From Deinococcus depolymerans (lineage in GTDB: Bacteria; Deinococcota; Deinococci; Deinococcales; Deinococcaceae), in the NCBI RefSeq assembly GCF_039522025.1, contig NZ_BAAADB010000003.1, positions 320,200 to 384,199 of the forward strand: a DNA stretch of 64,000 bases, written 5' to 3'. This document shows, piece by piece, positions 10,301 to 17,972 of the stretch. Position numbers and translations under genes: made by a program. How positions within the stretch are numbered: position 1 is the stretch's first letter; every line of letters begins with the position of its first letter. The notes below the pieces were generated by a model. That model made no database searches. It saw nothing but the letters and a program-made list of their open reading frames with translations, and was not told the origin of the DNA.

Positions 10301-11261
10301 CGCGGCCGGTCGTGCCGAGCGCCCCGGCCAGTCCGGCCACGGTCGGCGCGGCGTTCGCCGTGACCCGCCAGTTCAGGGCCTTCAGGTCCACGCCGCCAGA
10401 CGCCGTGACCGGGCCGTTCCAGCCGCGCCCCGCCAACTGCAGGTCGATCAGGTCGCCCCGGTGCGTGGCCGTCCCGGCGACGCCGGTCACGGTCACGAAG
10501 TTCGCCTCGGGTACGCGCAGGCTGGCGTCCGTGACCGTCAGGTCCCCGCGGATCGGGCCGCTGCCGATCACGTACTGCCCGCCGATACGGCCGCCCGTCA
10601 CGCCCGGCCAGAAGTGATTCAGGACCCGCGCGTCCGCGTCGAGGTCCACCGTGAACACGTTCCCGTCCGGTCCCTCGGTCACGCGCAGGTCGGCGTTCAG
10701 CTCACCCTCGCCGGTCGCGCCGCGCAGCAGCGTCCGTCCGTCCTGGCCGCGCGTGAGCCGGAACCGGCCGTCCGGCAGGTTGATGCCGCGTCCGTCCACC
10801 GTCACCCGCGAGTCCTGCACGTCCAGCCCGGACAGCGCCACCTTCCAGCCGCTCCCGCCTGCGCTGCCGCCCGTTCCGCCCAGCAGGTCCGCGAGTTTCA
10901 GGCGCACGTCCGCGTCGCGCGCCGACACGTTCAGCCTCAGCGTCCGCGTGAAGGGGTTGACCGCCGTGACCGTCACGCCCACCGACCCCGCGCGGCCCGT
11001 CACGCCCGGCAGGGCGACCCGCGCCCCGCCCAGCGTCGGCGCCCACAGCGGCCCGCTCACCCGGTCCGCCGACACCACGTTCCCGCCCAGGCGGGCCAGC
11101 AGCGCCCCGCCCAGCAGGGTGGGCAGGGCCAGGATCAGCAGCAGGACCAGCGCGCCCAGCACCCACGGCCAGCGCGGACGGCGGGGACGTGCGGGACGCT
11201 CCCCGGGTTCCGGAGGGTCCTGCGGCACGTTCAGTTCATCCGGCCGGTCCTCGCCGGTCAC
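1386..11261 (-). CDS. Giant TamB-family (DUF490) envelope protein, 3291 aa
   Basis: TamB/AsmA-like proteins are inner-membrane-anchored, groove-shaped beta proteins that bridge the periplasm. They help outer-membrane protein insertion or lipid transport, often with a TamA/BamA partner. Seen here: a Pro/Arg-rich cytoplasmic tail (1-30), one hydrophobic anchor (about 32-57), roughly 2800 residues of monotonous amphipathic strands of the type LxVxGxxxxL, and a C-terminal TamB domain (about 2900-3291). That domain contains the ELYALVATG and LYLQYQVDLNGN segments and ends in alternating strands, ...RFGVTYRIGGR. It is about 2.6 times the length of E. coli TamB (about 1260 aa). The start is ATG 11261, the first Met before the anchor. 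I see no partner gene here. The antisense frames over this gene are GC artefacts. Confidence 0.9.
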   Translation of the reverse strand: MTGEDRPDELNVPQDPPEPGERPARPRRPRWPWVLGALVLLLILALPTLLGGALLARLGGNVVSADRVSGPLWAPTLGGARVALPGVTGRAGSVGVTVTAVNPFTRTLRLNVSARDADVRLKLADLLGGTGGSAGGSGWKVALSGLDVQDSRVTVDGRGINLPDGRFRLTRGQDGRTLLRGATGEGELNADLRVTEGPDGNVFTVDLDADARVLNHFWPGVTGGRIGGQYVIGSGPIRGDLTVTDASLRVPEANFVTVTGVAGTATHRGDLIDLQLAGRGWNGPVTASGGVDLKALNWRVTANAAPTVAGLAGALGTTGRGNLNLQVTAGGWTTVRVTATAQGAGEVAGVGFRDATAKYAFLSENGNVATQTNDLSFSAATSLAGSDQKVAGRWAFGKSGEASLVGAFGQKPLNVNATIDARNLLTLRGEGLGGPLSGTLNLNDLTLNALLNPTYGAAQARVAVRGTPDDLRATISGAQAGPFSGLSGTAALDRRGLRAALGAARIDLDRAFRGTWQAQGLSGSGIILSGRGRLDLTGGDVTGQLEATVPGVRDTLAGPLNLNYTRQRGTFRSGAQVLTWNGDTFGVQARNLAVTGGLAVTGDLTVTNTLKAFGTLRATGAGVTLTAAARGTAASLRGSAGGVTVLADTQLQAPYLTTARVQGADIQGVLSVDRGVRFTLTTAGDTARGVIDGNRWNATGRVNLAALRPLLNVDGLGGTLDLNLAAQGGSARVNARALGAAVTGTLTRAGGPLGADLRVTYAGAQAALSGRVYPDVQAQGRVSAQGQTLNLNVTGAYGALRARVTGQTGPLSFGGVTLPAQAVNLSGTLTPRLTASGTWGDLNVRYDAASGLARVTGQQALTAFGQAGRVQGRATWGPGPGGSFRGAVAASGVLDQYAVTLDGPWDGLNLLLTDGEGLRARGTASLPTGRYDVDVSGPLGGGLFVDGNVQGTGLDPRGNVTVTDAQGGRAQVTLRGFENLSVQAQGLTLGGQTLRGDLSAVSGVLSGTLKAGPLDVTAVNGQLRVRGELAGQTVLATGKVTLPATLENLKLRVTGPYFSAQAGGSVANLRGTLTLNARSYGPGAASLSVPAQTFPLTGSLTGARVTVGGLTYRGGTWSGALGARYALSGQPGTLRVLGEAARLVVAPTGPVTGRVTVLPALGGAVSADLGAVRALLPESVRPEVVAGRLSAVLSPTGAALGTAGTRYLGDPLTLTARVDWQRGLRASGTLTHPGTRVPVRFDGRALTVSGATLDARVLRPVLTGASGRVTLALTLPDLTGPDPLARASGRADVNVRVQGEGQRAQGRVTLSRGQLSADLQSTLAGAAVTLRGPLYPQANAALTLDDLRATLTGRADSALDLRVAGTYQGRAVNLTATGTNLTGTDLARRAAVTLSGTLAGAAVNLTARQAAGAAGLLDWQTAGSVSVADLRSLAGVDGTLSAALGGTLGDLRVQASGVAAGVRFDAPARYSGGVLRVDGAQATLPQGRVRASGTVLPALKLSARATLNEWLPGTYTAQIGGALARPDVSVQGVLADGPGGLRAAGSRVQAHLLGRDYRAAFTGEPLNGALRGQLGANALGGLLNAALTLNTTYLSGQNTVRLNGPIGWRSGAGFSGNLRAVGDIPGGALDALLDGTDGGRLKIAALIGTGARQARVTGQLPADLPFRPGGTLDLQAFDAGALWGRADQLTLSGQATLGGASWAALNASFTGRVLDSAGDFTGDLGASYRAGNASLRLSGERVSGGGTLEGGEYRLTLRAGTAQAPLRVARLLPAGLGVDALTAAGTVNATGSLSGGLREVTARTLAVRGVQAQGGPFSLYGQAAYVPRTGTLNADLSGSLRGGVLRASGSLPGGLRVTARDVDSAYLNAASLDRGELGADLTLRGAVTDPAVQGSVTLQTGALDGRVTVSGRVASPTLNARLGLRGSASGTVYAEARDLNLASGRVRARVYGTLTSGGSRADLDLSGVWPELSGRVQARVAGLNGPVVLSGNGRGGYALNAGPLGRADLTLAGGSGFVPDLRGTLQLTPLSLLGGAGDLSLTGTLGGTLASPTAAATVQSRGASVAGVTVADLSGSVSATLNGLRGTLTQRNAAGSNAVVAVLDGPALNLSGLRASAAGSELSVDGSARLDGRADLNVNATGTLDGRVQATYAARALTLTGSLLGPQSLRAALDLRADPTTGWHGTARLTGGPAGVLSRPLVLTAGGRLASPLAQGEGGLLGAGLRVVASADGVQLRLVDGAGARASGAVELRPRGGVWTLLGAASLTRPELSLSVTPTGPISAPRATVSVRRGEWRASGHLSLTDADLTVSDGLKDGTLRWQAGQLAANLPGLNLGRLGVRGVGGLISASGRVQTDALDGQLQLNVTDLGSPYRLPYLDLPLAGNLNAAVTLRGGRPQLRGTADLSAGELTFTAAQGERDWTGQVAGTLRAAQGSIGLDVRADAAGLTGRVSADRYPLDVAGQALDVSGLLALNGQTFRADLRGVNAMGEATVTASGGLADLLPALEGPLAVQPSGDGYSVRASLDNVEVRNLKIAPDLSGRISGEANLRDGGGTFVIRSDNLKVGPKTLPARLEGTQVAGDWRIRGFLGESDFTAGLGGGEVFGQGTLRALPLGAVVGAFAGTSPGEGVVTGLARFRFPLADPLAGRVNVVAERIRVSGTTGQGAAAVTETLTGTGTLEYAARELLGVNIQLSGAGTWNVRGQYTRGRVDLSAQFSNTTFTPALVLIPSLAALDPDLKGSLTLSAAGTYERPRGLIRAQNITGAVAGLSVQIPQFAGDLPDSGAFSGSGTVLTGGTVGSNGRVTLAGQLTLGRLSGTRVDFTGLLAPQVLGALPDTTVTLAQQSDTRWTLSGLSRSNAAGPGTLTLSGDLAPRWDLTLAARNYNLPLALIYGRESAVNADLRAVDDGTNIRVSGAADFTRLILGRVNAPATLPAPGQTGAADGKGRNGRTTDNFASPLPESLTTFPRPATDPQARPARPFLERLVFDDIPVRAPNGIRVDENLVRAEFTGKLLVSGTGDRPRLSGEIRSQRGFVYLRENEFTLGDSAVTFSGENLYPKFDITAAGLVNATPAGADSLRQRVPVTLNLRGEFTTRADGSSALDLNTTLRCTQDSPDCADPTTGAAYSEAELYALVATGVPNLTNLNLGALGSSALQTTLNVFILGELERTIATAFGLDVFRLTPQLSNADGTLGATITLGSYLTRDLYLQYQVDLNGNGLIDAAYSTPDNRFTFRVTTPLSGLNLQSIRPSFKAGYNLNPRTNVSVGLESGDADRGTKFRFGVTYRIGGR

Positions 11262-11442
11262 GGCCGGACCCGGTCACGTCCGCCCGACGACGCACCTGCC
11301 CCCACCTTCACCCTGATCATCGCTTCCAGCCGCATTCCCCGCATTCTACGCAGGCCCGCGTGAACGCCGCACCCACCGCATCCTCACGCAACCGTCAGGA
11401 AAGCACCCTGCCCGGGCGCCGAAAGCCGCTACCATGACCCGC

Positions 11443-11706
11443 ATGCGCCTGACCGCCCTCATCACCGGTACCGTGCAGGGCGTCGGCTACCGACGCTACG
11501 TGCAGCGCCACGCCCGCGACCTGAACCTCGCCGGGTACGCCGAGAACCTCAGCGACGGCCGCGTCGAGATCGTCGCCGAGGGCCCACAACCCGAACTGGA
11601 CCGCCTGCTGCACTGGCTGCGGCTCGGCCCCCCGCACGCCCGCGTGCGGGACGTGCAGACCAGCTACAGCGACCGCACCGGCCTGAACGACTTCCACGTG
11701 TACTGA
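11443..11706 (+). CDS. acyP: Acylphosphatase
   Basis: This small cytosolic enzyme hydrolyses acyl-phosphates such as 1,3-bisphosphoglycerate. The protein has 87 aa, normal for the family. The N-terminal [12 protein letters not shown] loop holds the phosphate-binding Arg, followed by [17 protein letters not shown] with the catalytic Asn. I chose ATG 11443 over ATG 11434 because a TACCAT -10 box (11430-11435) ends 7 nt upstream of it and overlaps the earlier ATG. The gene is therefore read as leaderless and monocistronic. It lies downstream of, and divergent from, the tamB-like gene. Confidence 0.92.
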   Translation: MRLTALITGTVQGVGYRRYVQRHARDLNLAGYAENLSDGRVEIVAEGPQPELDRLLHWLRLGPPHARVRDVQTSYSDRTGLNDFHVY

Positions 11707-11753
11707 CGGGGCGGTGGGCTCTGGCCTTTCCCGGACCCCACAGCGATGACTCA

Positions 11754-11803
11754 TACGGACTCCGATTGAATGGTCTTTGCAGCCCATTCAATCGGAGTCC
11801 GTA
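11754..11803. repeat. 50-bp mini form of the dispersed TNA-target element
   Basis: The arms are perfect 20-bp inverted copies: 11754-11773 pairs with 11784-11803. They begin TACGGACTCCGATTG and enclose a 10-bp loop. A 3-bp direct repeat, TCA, flanks it at 11751-11753 and 11804-11806. The sequence equals the left hairpin of the full 155-bp element with both ends restored, so it is an internally deleted copy. As RNA it would be a strong hairpin. Confidence 0.9.
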
Positions 11804-11865
11804 TCATGCGCGTCAGCCTGTCACACGCGGGCCCGGCGCACATGCGCCCATTGGCCTGCCGCCAC

Positions 11866-11897
11866 GGAAAACGGCGCCCCTGGTGATCGGGGGCGCC
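11866..11897 (-). terminator. Terminator of the OsmC-type gene
   Basis: Read on the minus strand, the 8-bp stem 11890-11897 / 11873-11880 (ggcgcccc / ggggcgcc) is followed by G and TTTT. It lies 16 bases after the stop codon of the OsmC-type gene. Confidence 0.7.
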
Positions 11898-11912
11898 GCA
11901 GAAGCCGGAACC

Positions 11913-12350
11913 TTATTCCAGGATGGCTTCGTGGGTGATCTCCACGTTGCCTTTCATGACCTGACTCATGGGGCACATGTCGGCGGCCTGCCGGACGTGC
12001 TCCTCAAAGTCTGCCTGGTCGCTGCCCGTGACCTTGCCGCGCACCACGAGTTTCATGGCGCTGACCTTGAACCCGGCGCCGTCCTTGACCATCTCGCAGG
12101 TCGCCTGGGTGTCCAGCGCCTCGATGGTGTGCCCGTGGTTGGCGAGCAGCGCGCTGAGCTGCATGGTGAAGCACCCGGCGTGCGCGCTGGCCAGGAGTTC
12201 TTCGGGGTTGGTGCCCCTGCCGTTCTCGAAGCGGGTGCCGAACGAGTACTGCGCGCCGTCCAGCACGCCGCTCTCGGTGCTCACGGTGCCTTTGCCGTGC
12301 CTCAAGTCGCCTTCCCAGTGGGCCGTTGCCTTGCGTGCGATGTCTGCCAT
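11913..12350 (-). CDS. OsmC/Ohr-type peroxiredoxin
   Basis: Cytosolic thiol peroxidase of the OsmC/YhfA superfamily, which reduces organic hydroperoxides. It has 145 aa, typical of the family. Both redox cysteines are visible: Cys in SAHAGCFTM (about residue 60) and in [11 protein letters not shown] (about 125). The N-terminal [16 protein letters not shown] and [17 protein letters not shown] are typical of OsmC rather than Ohr. Start ATG 12350 fits the family N-terminus; the long upstream extension of this frame lies antisense to the neighbouring hydrolase and is not coding. I see no clear -10 box or Shine-Dalgarno. The divergent neighbour starts 90 bp away. Confidence 0.92.
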   Translation of the reverse strand: MADIARKATAHWEGDLRHGKGTVSTESGVLDGAQYSFGTRFENGRGTNPEELLASAHAGCFTMQLSALLANHGHTIEALDTQATCEMVKDGAGFKVSAMKLVVRGKVTGSDQADFEEHVRQAADMCPMSQVMKGNVEITHEAILE

Positions 12351-12440
12351 ACGGCCCAGTCTGCGCGGCGGGCGACTCCCCCGGGTCAGCCGGGGGTTGA
12401 GCGGCACTTCATGCTCGCCGGAAGCCGCTACACTCGGGCC

Positions 12441-13265
12441 ATGCAAAGTCAGGACTGGACGGTGCCCGGCGCTCCCGTGAAGGGGTACGTGTGGCACGCG
12501 CAGACCCCGCGCGCCAACGTGCTGCTCACCCACGGCTTCGGGGAGTACGCCGGGAGGTACGTGGACCGCTACCACGCCCTGATTCCCACGCTGGTCGCGG
12601 CGGGCTTCACGGTGTACGCCGCCGACCAGCGCGGTCACGGCGCTTCCGGGGGGCGGCGCGCGGTCGTCGACCTGAACGACCTGGTCGGTGATCACCTGAA
12701 GGCCCGCGAGGCCCTGCGCGCCGGGCCCGGGCCGCTGTTCCTGCTGGGTCACTCCATGGGCGGTCTGGTCGCGGCGGCCAGCGTGGCCCGCGATCCGCGC
12801 GGCGTCAGCGGCGTGATCCTGAGCAGCCCGGCCCTGCTGGTCGGCGAGAACGAGCCGGCGCTCGTGAAACGGCTGGCCCCGCTGATCGCGCGGGTCGCGC
12901 CGGGCCTGCCCACCACCGACCTGGGGACCGGCGGTCTGTCGCGCCTGTCCGAGGAGGTCGCGGCGTACGAGGCGGACCCGCGCATGTACCACGGGAAGGT
13001 CCCGGCCCTGACCGGCGCGAGCATGCTGGCGCTGAGCGCGTCGCTGTGGCCGGCGTACGCCCGCTGGACGCTGCCGACACTGGTCGTGCACGGCAGCGCC
13101 GACCGCCTGACGGACCCGCGCGGCAGCCAGCGGTTCATGCAGGCCATCGCGTCCACCGACCGTGAACTGCACGTCGAGGAAGGGGGCTATCACGAACTGC
13201 TGAACGATCAGCCGCGTGACCGGGTCCGGGCGCGGATCGTGGACTGGCTGCGCGCGCACGCCTGA
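12441..13265 (+). CDS. Alpha/beta hydrolase, monoacylglycerol-lipase-like
   Basis: Serine hydrolase of the lysophospholipase/monoglyceride lipase group, 274 aa. The catalytic triad can be read: Ser105 in GHSMGG, Asp221 in GSADRL, His251 in [17 protein letters not shown] near residue 34 provides the oxyanion region and DQRGHGAS follows. The cap region (about 130-195) is short. There is no signal peptide, so it acts in the cytosol. Start ATG 12441 has a TACACT -10 box (12429-12434) ending 6 nt before it and no Shine-Dalgarno, so it is leaderless. The stop codon TGA (13263-13265) is also the left target duplication of the repeat that follows. The substrate is unknown. Confidence 0.9.
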   Translation: MQSQDWTVPGAPVKGYVWHAQTPRANVLLTHGFGEYAGRYVDRYHALIPTLVAAGFTVYAADQRGHGASGGRRAVVDLNDLVGDHLKAREALRAGPGPLFLLGHSMGGLVAAASVARDPRGVSGVILSSPALLVGENEPALVKRLAPLIARVAPGLPTTDLGTGGLSRLSEEVAAYEADPRMYHGKVPALTGASMLALSASLWPAYARWTLPTLVVHGSADRLTDPRGSQRFMQAIASTDRELHVEEGGYHELLNDQPRDRVRARIVDWLRAHA

Positions 13266-13398
13266 TACGGACTCCGATTGGATGGGCTGCAAAGCCCGCT
13301 GGGTCCGAGCGAAGCGAGTGGGAGCTGGGCGGGTTCCGGACGTGGAGGCGGCAATCCGGTGAAGTTCCGGATTGTCGGCGAAACAAACGGCATCCGTA
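13266..13398 (+). repeat. TNA-target mobile element, 133-bp subtype
   Basis: TACGGACTCCGATTG at the left end, TCCGTA at the right end (13393-13398), and TGA direct repeats at 13263-13265 and 13399-13401. The right-half hairpin CAATCCGG/CCGGATTG is intact. The middle is 22 bp shorter than in the 155-bp copies. The left duplication is the stop codon of the hydrolase gene. Confidence 0.9.
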
Positions 13399-13557
13399 TG
13401 ATTCCGGCGCTCCGTACAGGGGTGGGGTGGTCCTGCGGGCGTGGCGTGGACGGACCGGTGTGGTGCCGGTCGGCGCGGGTGCCGGGGGCGGCGCCGACTT
13501 TACAAACTTCTCAGTCTCCTCTAATATTTATGCATCCCACAACCGAGGTGCCCTGTC

Positions 13558-14370
13558 ATGCGTAAAGTCACACCTGTCCTGCTGCTGTCCCTGCTGCTCG
13601 CCGCCTGCTCCACCCAGTCCGCCCCGGAGCAGGACGGACCGTCTGCCCGCACCGCCCCGAACGCCCGGGCCGCCACCCTGATCCTCCCGGACGGCACCCG
13701 CCAGCAGGTGACCGGCTTCGAGAAGGACGGCTACCTGATGCTCGAGGACGACATCATCCTCGCGGACCTCGGCAGCGTCACCCCGCAGGGCACCTACGTC
13801 GTGGACACCCGCTACCGCTGGACCGCGCGCACCATTCCCTACACCTTCGCCGCGAACGTCCCGCAGGCCATCCGGGACCGCGTGGCCGCCGCCGCGTCCA
13901 CCATCCGCTCGACCACGAACGTGGTGGTCACGCCCCGCACCAGCACCACGCAGCGCAACTACGTGGAGATCACGTACAACACCGGCACCAGTTGCGCGTC
14001 CAGCCTGGGCATGGTGGGCGGCAAGCAGACCATCACCCTGGCCGACCGCTGCACGACCGGTTCGATCATCCACGAATTCGGGCACGCCATGGGCCTGTTC
14101 CACGAGCAGACCCGCCCGGACCGCGACCAGTACGTGCAGATCGTCTGGGCGAACATCCCCGCCGACTGGCAGAGCCAGTACCAGATCCGCAGCGGCAGCG
14201 CCGGCTACGGCGCGTACGACTTCGATTCGATCATGCACTACCCCGCCTTCTTCGACGGCAAGATCGCCATCCAGCCGCTCGACAGCAGCGTGGACCTGAA
14301 CCGCATGGGCCAGCGCAACGGCTTCTCGGTCACGGACAAGAGCACCGTGAACGCCATGTACCCCCGCTGA
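13558..14370 (+). CDS. Astacin-like (M12A) zinc metalloprotease, lipoprotein
   Basis: Secreted endopeptidase, 270 aa. A lipoprotein signal peptide ends in LLLAAC (Cys about 17), followed by a Ser/Pro-rich linker and a propeptide-like segment (about 35-85) that contains a YLMLEDDIIL stretch. The catalytic domain starts near YRWTARTIPYTFA. Zinc site H172-E-F-G-H176-x5-H182-E183 is the extended HExxHxxGxxHE motif; the Met-turn is S-I-M226-H-Y. It is about the minimal astacin domain length, with no extra C-terminal domain. Shine-Dalgarno GAGGTG (13545-13550) supports ATG 13558. AT-rich sequence at 13499-13540, including TAATAT (13532-13537), probably holds the promoter. Likely role: degrading extracellular protein at the cell surface. 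Confidence 0.92.
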   Translation: MRKVTPVLLLSLLLAACSTQSAPEQDGPSARTAPNARAATLILPDGTRQQVTGFEKDGYLMLEDDIILADLGSVTPQGTYVVDTRYRWTARTIPYTFAANVPQAIRDRVAAAASTIRSTTNVVVTPRTSTTQRNYVEITYNTGTSCASSLGMVGGKQTITLADRCTTGSIIHEFGHAMGLFHEQTRPDRDQYVQIVWANIPADWQSQYQIRSGSAGYGAYDFDSIMHYPAFFDGKIAIQPLDSSVDLNRMGQRNGFSVTDKSTVNAMYPR

Positions 14371-14383
14371 ACAGCGGAAAGCA

Positions 14384-14416
14384 GGGGCCGCCACACGAAG
14401 GATGTGTGGCGGCCCC
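14384..14416. terminator. Bidirectional terminator between the protease and crtI genes
   Basis: A perfect 13-bp stem, 14384-14396 with 14404-14416 (ggggccgccacac / gtgtggcggcccc), has a 7-nt loop and lies between two convergent genes. Confidence 0.85.
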
Positions 14417-14432
14417 TCCTCTGTGTATTGGA

Positions 14433-16151
14433 TCAGTCGGCGGCGCTCTCTGCGGTGGCGGTGTCCTGCGCGGCAGGCACGCCGTCACGGATGCTGGGGT
14501 GAATGCCGAAGTCCTCGGCGATCAGGCGGGCGGTCATCTTGGCGCTCATCATGACGCTGGGCGTCCCGCCGCCCGGCTGCGCGCCCGCCCCGACCATGTA
14601 GAGGTTGCCCACGTCCTCGCTGCGGTTGTGCGGGCGGAAGAACGCACTCTGGATCAGCGTCGGCTCCGGGCCGAAGGCGTTGCCCAGGTAACTGTCCAGC
14701 GTCTGGGCAAAGTAGTCGGGCGTGATGAACTCGCTGTGCGTCAGGCGGGCGCGCAGGTCCGGGATGTACCCGCGTTCCTCCAGGAAGGCGTAGACCCGCT
14801 CGACCAGTTTCGGACCTTCCACCGTCCAGTCCAGGCCGCTGGCGTTGTGCGGCACCGGCACCAGCGTGTACGCCGCGTGGTGACCTTCCGGCGCGAGGCT
14901 GGGGTCGGTCAGGGTGGGCACGTGCAGGTACTGGCTGAAGTCGCGGCCCAGCACCTTCTTCCCGAAGATCTCGGTCAGCAGTTCCTGGTAGCGCGGCCCC
15001 AGGATGATGTTGTGGTGACGTAACTTCAGGTCCGTGCCGTCCTTGCGGAACCCGAAGTAGATGACGAGCAGACTCATGCTCTGGCGGGCGGCCTTCACGC
15101 GCACGTCGCTGTTCACGAGGCGTGCGGCCGCCGGAACACGCTTGAGGTACGTGTTCGCCCAGTCGCCGTTGCTGACCACGATGTCCGCGTGGCGTTCCTG
15201 CCCGCTCTCCAGCCGCACGCCGCGCGCCACGCGCCGTCCCAGCGGGTGCCGGACCGGGCGGCCCCGGTCGTCCGTGACGAGGATCTCCTGCACGCCCTGT
15301 CCGTACTCGATGCGCCCCCCGAGTTCCTCGAACTTGCGCACGAGGCCCTGCACCAGCGCGCCCGTGCCGCCCATGGCGTAGTGGATGCCCCAGGTCTTCT
15401 CCACGAAGTGGATCATGGCGTAGATGGCGGGCACGCTCAGGGGGTTCCCGCCGACCAGCAGCGTCTCGAACGAGAACACCTGCTGCATCTTGGGGTTCGT
15501 GAAGTACTTGCCCGTGAAGCTGAACAGGGTGCGCACGGCGTCCAGCCGCATCAGGTCCGGCACGACCCGCAGCATGGTCGCCACGTCCCCGAAGTGCGTG
15601 TACCCCAGTTCCAGGAAACCGCGCTCGAAGATGGCGCGGGCGTCCTCGTGGAAGCGTTCGTACCCGGCGAGATCCTCGGGGGCCAGTTCGCCGATCTGGC
15701 GGCGGGTGCTGACCGGGTCGCCGTCGTAATCGAAGAAGGTGCCGTCGTCGAAGTAGATGCGGTAGAACGGCAGGATCGGCACGAGCTTCACGTACTCGCG
15801 GGTGCGGGGGCCGCCGCTCTCGCCCTCGCGCACGCGGGCGTCGTCGGCCAGGACCGCCGGCGGGTAGTCCGCCCCGGCGAGCATCCCGGCGTCGCGTTCC
15901 AGCGCGAACAGTTCCTCGATGAAGTGCGGCACCGTGATCACGGTCGGCCCCATGTCGAACACGTACCCGTCCGGCGTGCGTTTCTGGTAGGCGCGGCCGC
16001 CCGCCTGATCCAGGCGTTCGAGGATGGTGGTGTCGAAGCCCAGCGACTGCAGGCGGATGCCGAGGCTCAGGCCGCCGATGCCGGACCCGATGATCAGCGC
16101 GGTCTTGCGTTTGCCGGGGGTGGAGCGAACAGGGATGGAAGAAGCAGTCAT
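14433..16151 (-). CDS. crtI: Phytoene desaturase (CrtI)
   Basis: FAD-dependent, membrane-associated enzyme that converts phytoene to lycopene for carotenoid pigment (deinoxanthin in this genus). It has 572 aa. The Rossmann motif [12 protein letters not shown] lies near residues 20-32 and is followed by the FAD-ribose Glu ([13 protein letters not shown]). The C-terminal CrtI signature [18 protein letters not shown] lies about residues 520-540. ATG 16151 is chosen because GGAGGT (16158-16163 on the complement) sits 6 nt upstream; an in-frame TTG two codons earlier would overlap that spacing. It lies 90 bp downstream of crtB on the same strand, probably one transcript. The last 30 residues are polar and poorly conserved. 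Confidence 0.93.
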   Translation of the reverse strand: MTASSIPVRSTPGKRKTALIIGSGIGGLSLGIRLQSLGFDTTILERLDQAGGRAYQKRTPDGYVFDMGPTVITVPHFIEELFALERDAGMLAGADYPPAVLADDARVREGESGGPRTREYVKLVPILPFYRIYFDDGTFFDYDGDPVSTRRQIGELAPEDLAGYERFHEDARAIFERGFLELGYTHFGDVATMLRVVPDLMRLDAVRTLFSFTGKYFTNPKMQQVFSFETLLVGGNPLSVPAIYAMIHFVEKTWGIHYAMGGTGALVQGLVRKFEELGGRIEYGQGVQEILVTDDRGRPVRHPLGRRVARGVRLESGQERHADIVVSNGDWANTYLKRVPAAARLVNSDVRVKAARQSMSLLVIYFGFRKDGTDLKLRHHNIILGPRYQELLTEIFGKKVLGRDFSQYLHVPTLTDPSLAPEGHHAAYTLVPVPHNASGLDWTVEGPKLVERVYAFLEERGYIPDLRARLTHSEFITPDYFAQTLDSYLGNAFGPEPTLIQSAFFRPHNRSEDVGNLYMVGAGAQPGGGTPSVMMSAKMTARLIAEDFGIHPSIRDGVPAAQDTATAESAAD

Positions 16152-16241
16152 GAGCAAACCTCCGCCGCGTGGGGCGGCGCGTGACGGGAAAGGCTGAAAG
16201 GGGAGAGGGACGGCGCGGACGGGGTCCGGACCGGACGGCGC

Positions 16242-17150
16242 TCAGCCGGCGGTGGTCGGTGTCGGTGCGGAACGCAGTTCCCACCAGGCCTGCGGCAGCA
16301 TCATCAGCTTGCGCGTGCCGCTGACATGCGCCCGCCGCCCGAAATTGTCGAAGTCGTTGCGGGCCAGGTCATCCAGGATGCCCTCGTAAGCACGCGCGGC
16401 GGTCGCCACGGCGAGGCGCGCGCTGCCGTGCAGGCACGGAATCCCGGCGCGGCCTTCCCGGTACCAGTCGCGTGCCAGGCCCGACAGGTGCTCCATCAGC
16501 GCCCGGTACGCGGGCGTGACCACCCCGCGCTCCAGGTCGCCGCGGGTCACGCCGTACTCGCTCAGCAGCGCCTGCGGCAGGTACACCCGGCCGCGGCGCA
16601 GGTCCTCGCCCACGTCCCGCAGGATGTTGGTCAGCTGCATCGCCTGACCCAGCATCAGCGCGGCGTGCAGGGTGCGTTCGCCTCCGCTGTACCCGCTGAC
16701 GGGCGCGATCATGAACCCCACCACGCCCGCCACCCGGCGGCAGTACAGGATCAGGTCGTCCATGGTGCCGTACTCGTGCCCGGCGAGGTCCATGCGCAGT
16801 CCCTCGTGCAGTTCCGCGAACGCCGACAGCGGGATGGGGTAAGTGCTGGCCGCCCAGGCGAGGGCCGCGTCGATGGGATGGTCGCCGGGCCGGCCCGCGA
16901 AGGCCGCCTGCGTGCGCGCCCACCAGTCGTCCAGGCCCGCGCGGGCATCGTCGCCGCTGCGTTCGTCGACGGTGTCGTCCCCATCGCGGCAGGCGGCGTA
17001 CACGGCCCACACCGCCTGCCGCTGCCTCGCCGGAAAGAACCGTGAGCCCAGGTAGAAGGTCTTGCTGTGCTCCCGCGTGATGTCCTGACAGTGCGCCACG
17101 GCCTGGGCCAGGGCGTTCCGGGTGGGGGGAGGGAAGGTCGCGTCAGTCAC
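16242..17150 (-). CDS. crtB: Phytoene synthase (CrtB)
   Basis: Condenses two geranylgeranyl diphosphates to phytoene, the first committed carotenoid step. It has 302 aa. Two Asp-rich Mg-diphosphate sites are visible: DGDDTVDE (about residue 56) and [18 protein letters not shown] (about 175-192). I chose GTG 17150, with GGAAAGGA upstream, over GTG 17168. The TACACT -10 box at 17171-17176 (complement) ends 2 nt before GTG 17168, so transcription would start inside or after that codon. Gene order crtB-crtI on the minus strand gives a compact carotenoid operon. Confidence 0.93.
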   Translation of the reverse strand: MTDATFPPPTRNALAQAVAHCQDITREHSKTFYLGSRFFPARQRQAVWAVYAACRDGDDTVDERSGDDARAGLDDWWARTQAAFAGRPGDHPIDAALAWAASTYPIPLSAFAELHEGLRMDLAGHEYGTMDDLILYCRRVAGVVGFMIAPVSGYSGGERTLHAALMLGQAMQLTNILRDVGEDLRRGRVYLPQALLSEYGVTRGDLERGVVTPAYRALMEHLSGLARDWYREGRAGIPCLHGSARLAVATAARAYEGILDDLARNDFDNFGRRAHVSGTRKLMMLPQAWWELRSAPTPTTAG

Positions 17151-17170
17151 GGTTGGGTTCCTTTCCACCG

Positions 17171-17176
17171 AGTGTA
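17171..17176 (-). promoter_or_regulatory. -10 box of crtB
   Basis: TACACT on the minus strand. The expected transcript start is near 17164, giving a 14-nt leader that carries the Shine-Dalgarno of GTG 17150. No convincing -35 box is seen at 16-18 bp. Confidence 0.5.
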
Positions 17177-17208
17177 GGGGGCGTCTGAATGGGAAACGTC
17201 ACGCATTC

Positions 17209-17928
17209 TTACAGAGTTTCCCGTTCACTGCTCGCCGCGCCGGCCACGTACCGCTCGAACTGCACCGCGCCCACCGCCAGCGCGTCCGTGCGGGTCAGGC
17301 CCGGCAGTTGCCGCTGCACCCACGCGGGGTCCGGGAAGTTCAGGCCGCCCGCCGCCGGGCGTTCGAACAGCGCCTGCAGCGGCCCGCCCGTGCGGCGCAG
17401 GTACATCAGCCACAGTTGCCCGCCGGGCCGCAGCACCCGGGCGCACTCGCGCAGCAGCGCCGCCGGACCGCGCGTCTCGTTCAGGGTCGCGCCGACCGTC
17501 ACGCCGTCGAACGCGCCGGTCGGCAGGTCGCTGCGCTCCATGTTCAGCTGCGCCCAGTCGATCCGCGCGTCCGGTTCGCGCCGCGCGCCCTCGCGCAGCA
17601 TCGGGGCGCTGATGTCCACGGCCAGCACCTCGCAGCCCGCGCGGGCCAGCACCCCCGCGTAGAAGCCGGCGCTCGTGCCCACGTCCAGCCAGCGCTGCCC
17701 GGCCCGGGGCGAGCAGCGCGCCCGGAACAGCCGGGCCTCGCGTTCCAGCGTGTAGTCCGCGCCCAGCGCCCGCAGGGACCGCTGGCGCCACCAGGCGTAC
17801 CCGGCAGCGGTCAGCGGGAAGAGGTTGCTGCGCTGCGCGGCACTCAGCGCCGGAACAGCCGGGTGGGAATTCAGATTTTCTTGGCTCTGGGCAGGGAGAG
17901 GCACAGGGTTCATTATGCTGATGAACAT
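17209..17928 (-). CDS. SAM-dependent methyltransferase
   Basis: Class I methyltransferase, 239 aa from the first Met. Motif I is [15 protein letters not shown] (about 85-99), the acidic end of strand 2 is [11 protein letters not shown] (about 106), and the post-motif region [12 protein letters not shown] lies about 165-176. The substrate is unknown. Position next to crtB suggests, but does not prove, a carotenoid or quinone link. The start is uncertain: ATG 17928, ATG 17913 or GTG 17904. A CATAAT -10 box (17912-17917, complement) ends 7 nt before GTG 17904 and overlaps ATG 17913, which would favour a leaderless GTG start and a 231-aa protein. It diverges from the next operon by 44 bp. Confidence 0.82.
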   Translation of the reverse strand: MFISIMNPVPLPAQSQENLNSHPAVPALSAAQRSNLFPLTAAGYAWWRQRSLRALGADYTLEREARLFRARCSPRAGQRWLDVGTSAGFYAGVLARAGCEVLAVDISAPMLREGARREPDARIDWAQLNMERSDLPTGAFDGVTVGATLNETRGPAALLRECARVLRPGGQLWLMYLRRTGGPLQALFERPAAGGLNFPDPAWVQRQLPGLTRTDALAVGAVQFERYVAGAASSERETL

Positions 17929-17972
17929 TGAGGCCCGCTGTTCACGGTTCGTGAGGGTCCCCGGAGGAACGC

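Noticed and set aside
4710..11363. A 2217-codon open frame antisense to the tamB-like gene
   Set aside because: It is a by-product of GC-biased third positions. The composition is an unnatural Ala/Arg/Gln/Gly mix without domains, while the opposite strand encodes a coherent beta-repeat protein with anchor and TamB domain.
11766..12440. In-frame N-terminal extension of the hydrolase across the OsmC-type gene
   Set aside because: It runs antisense to a clear OsmC protein and through a repeat. A -10 box and normal family length set the start at 12441.
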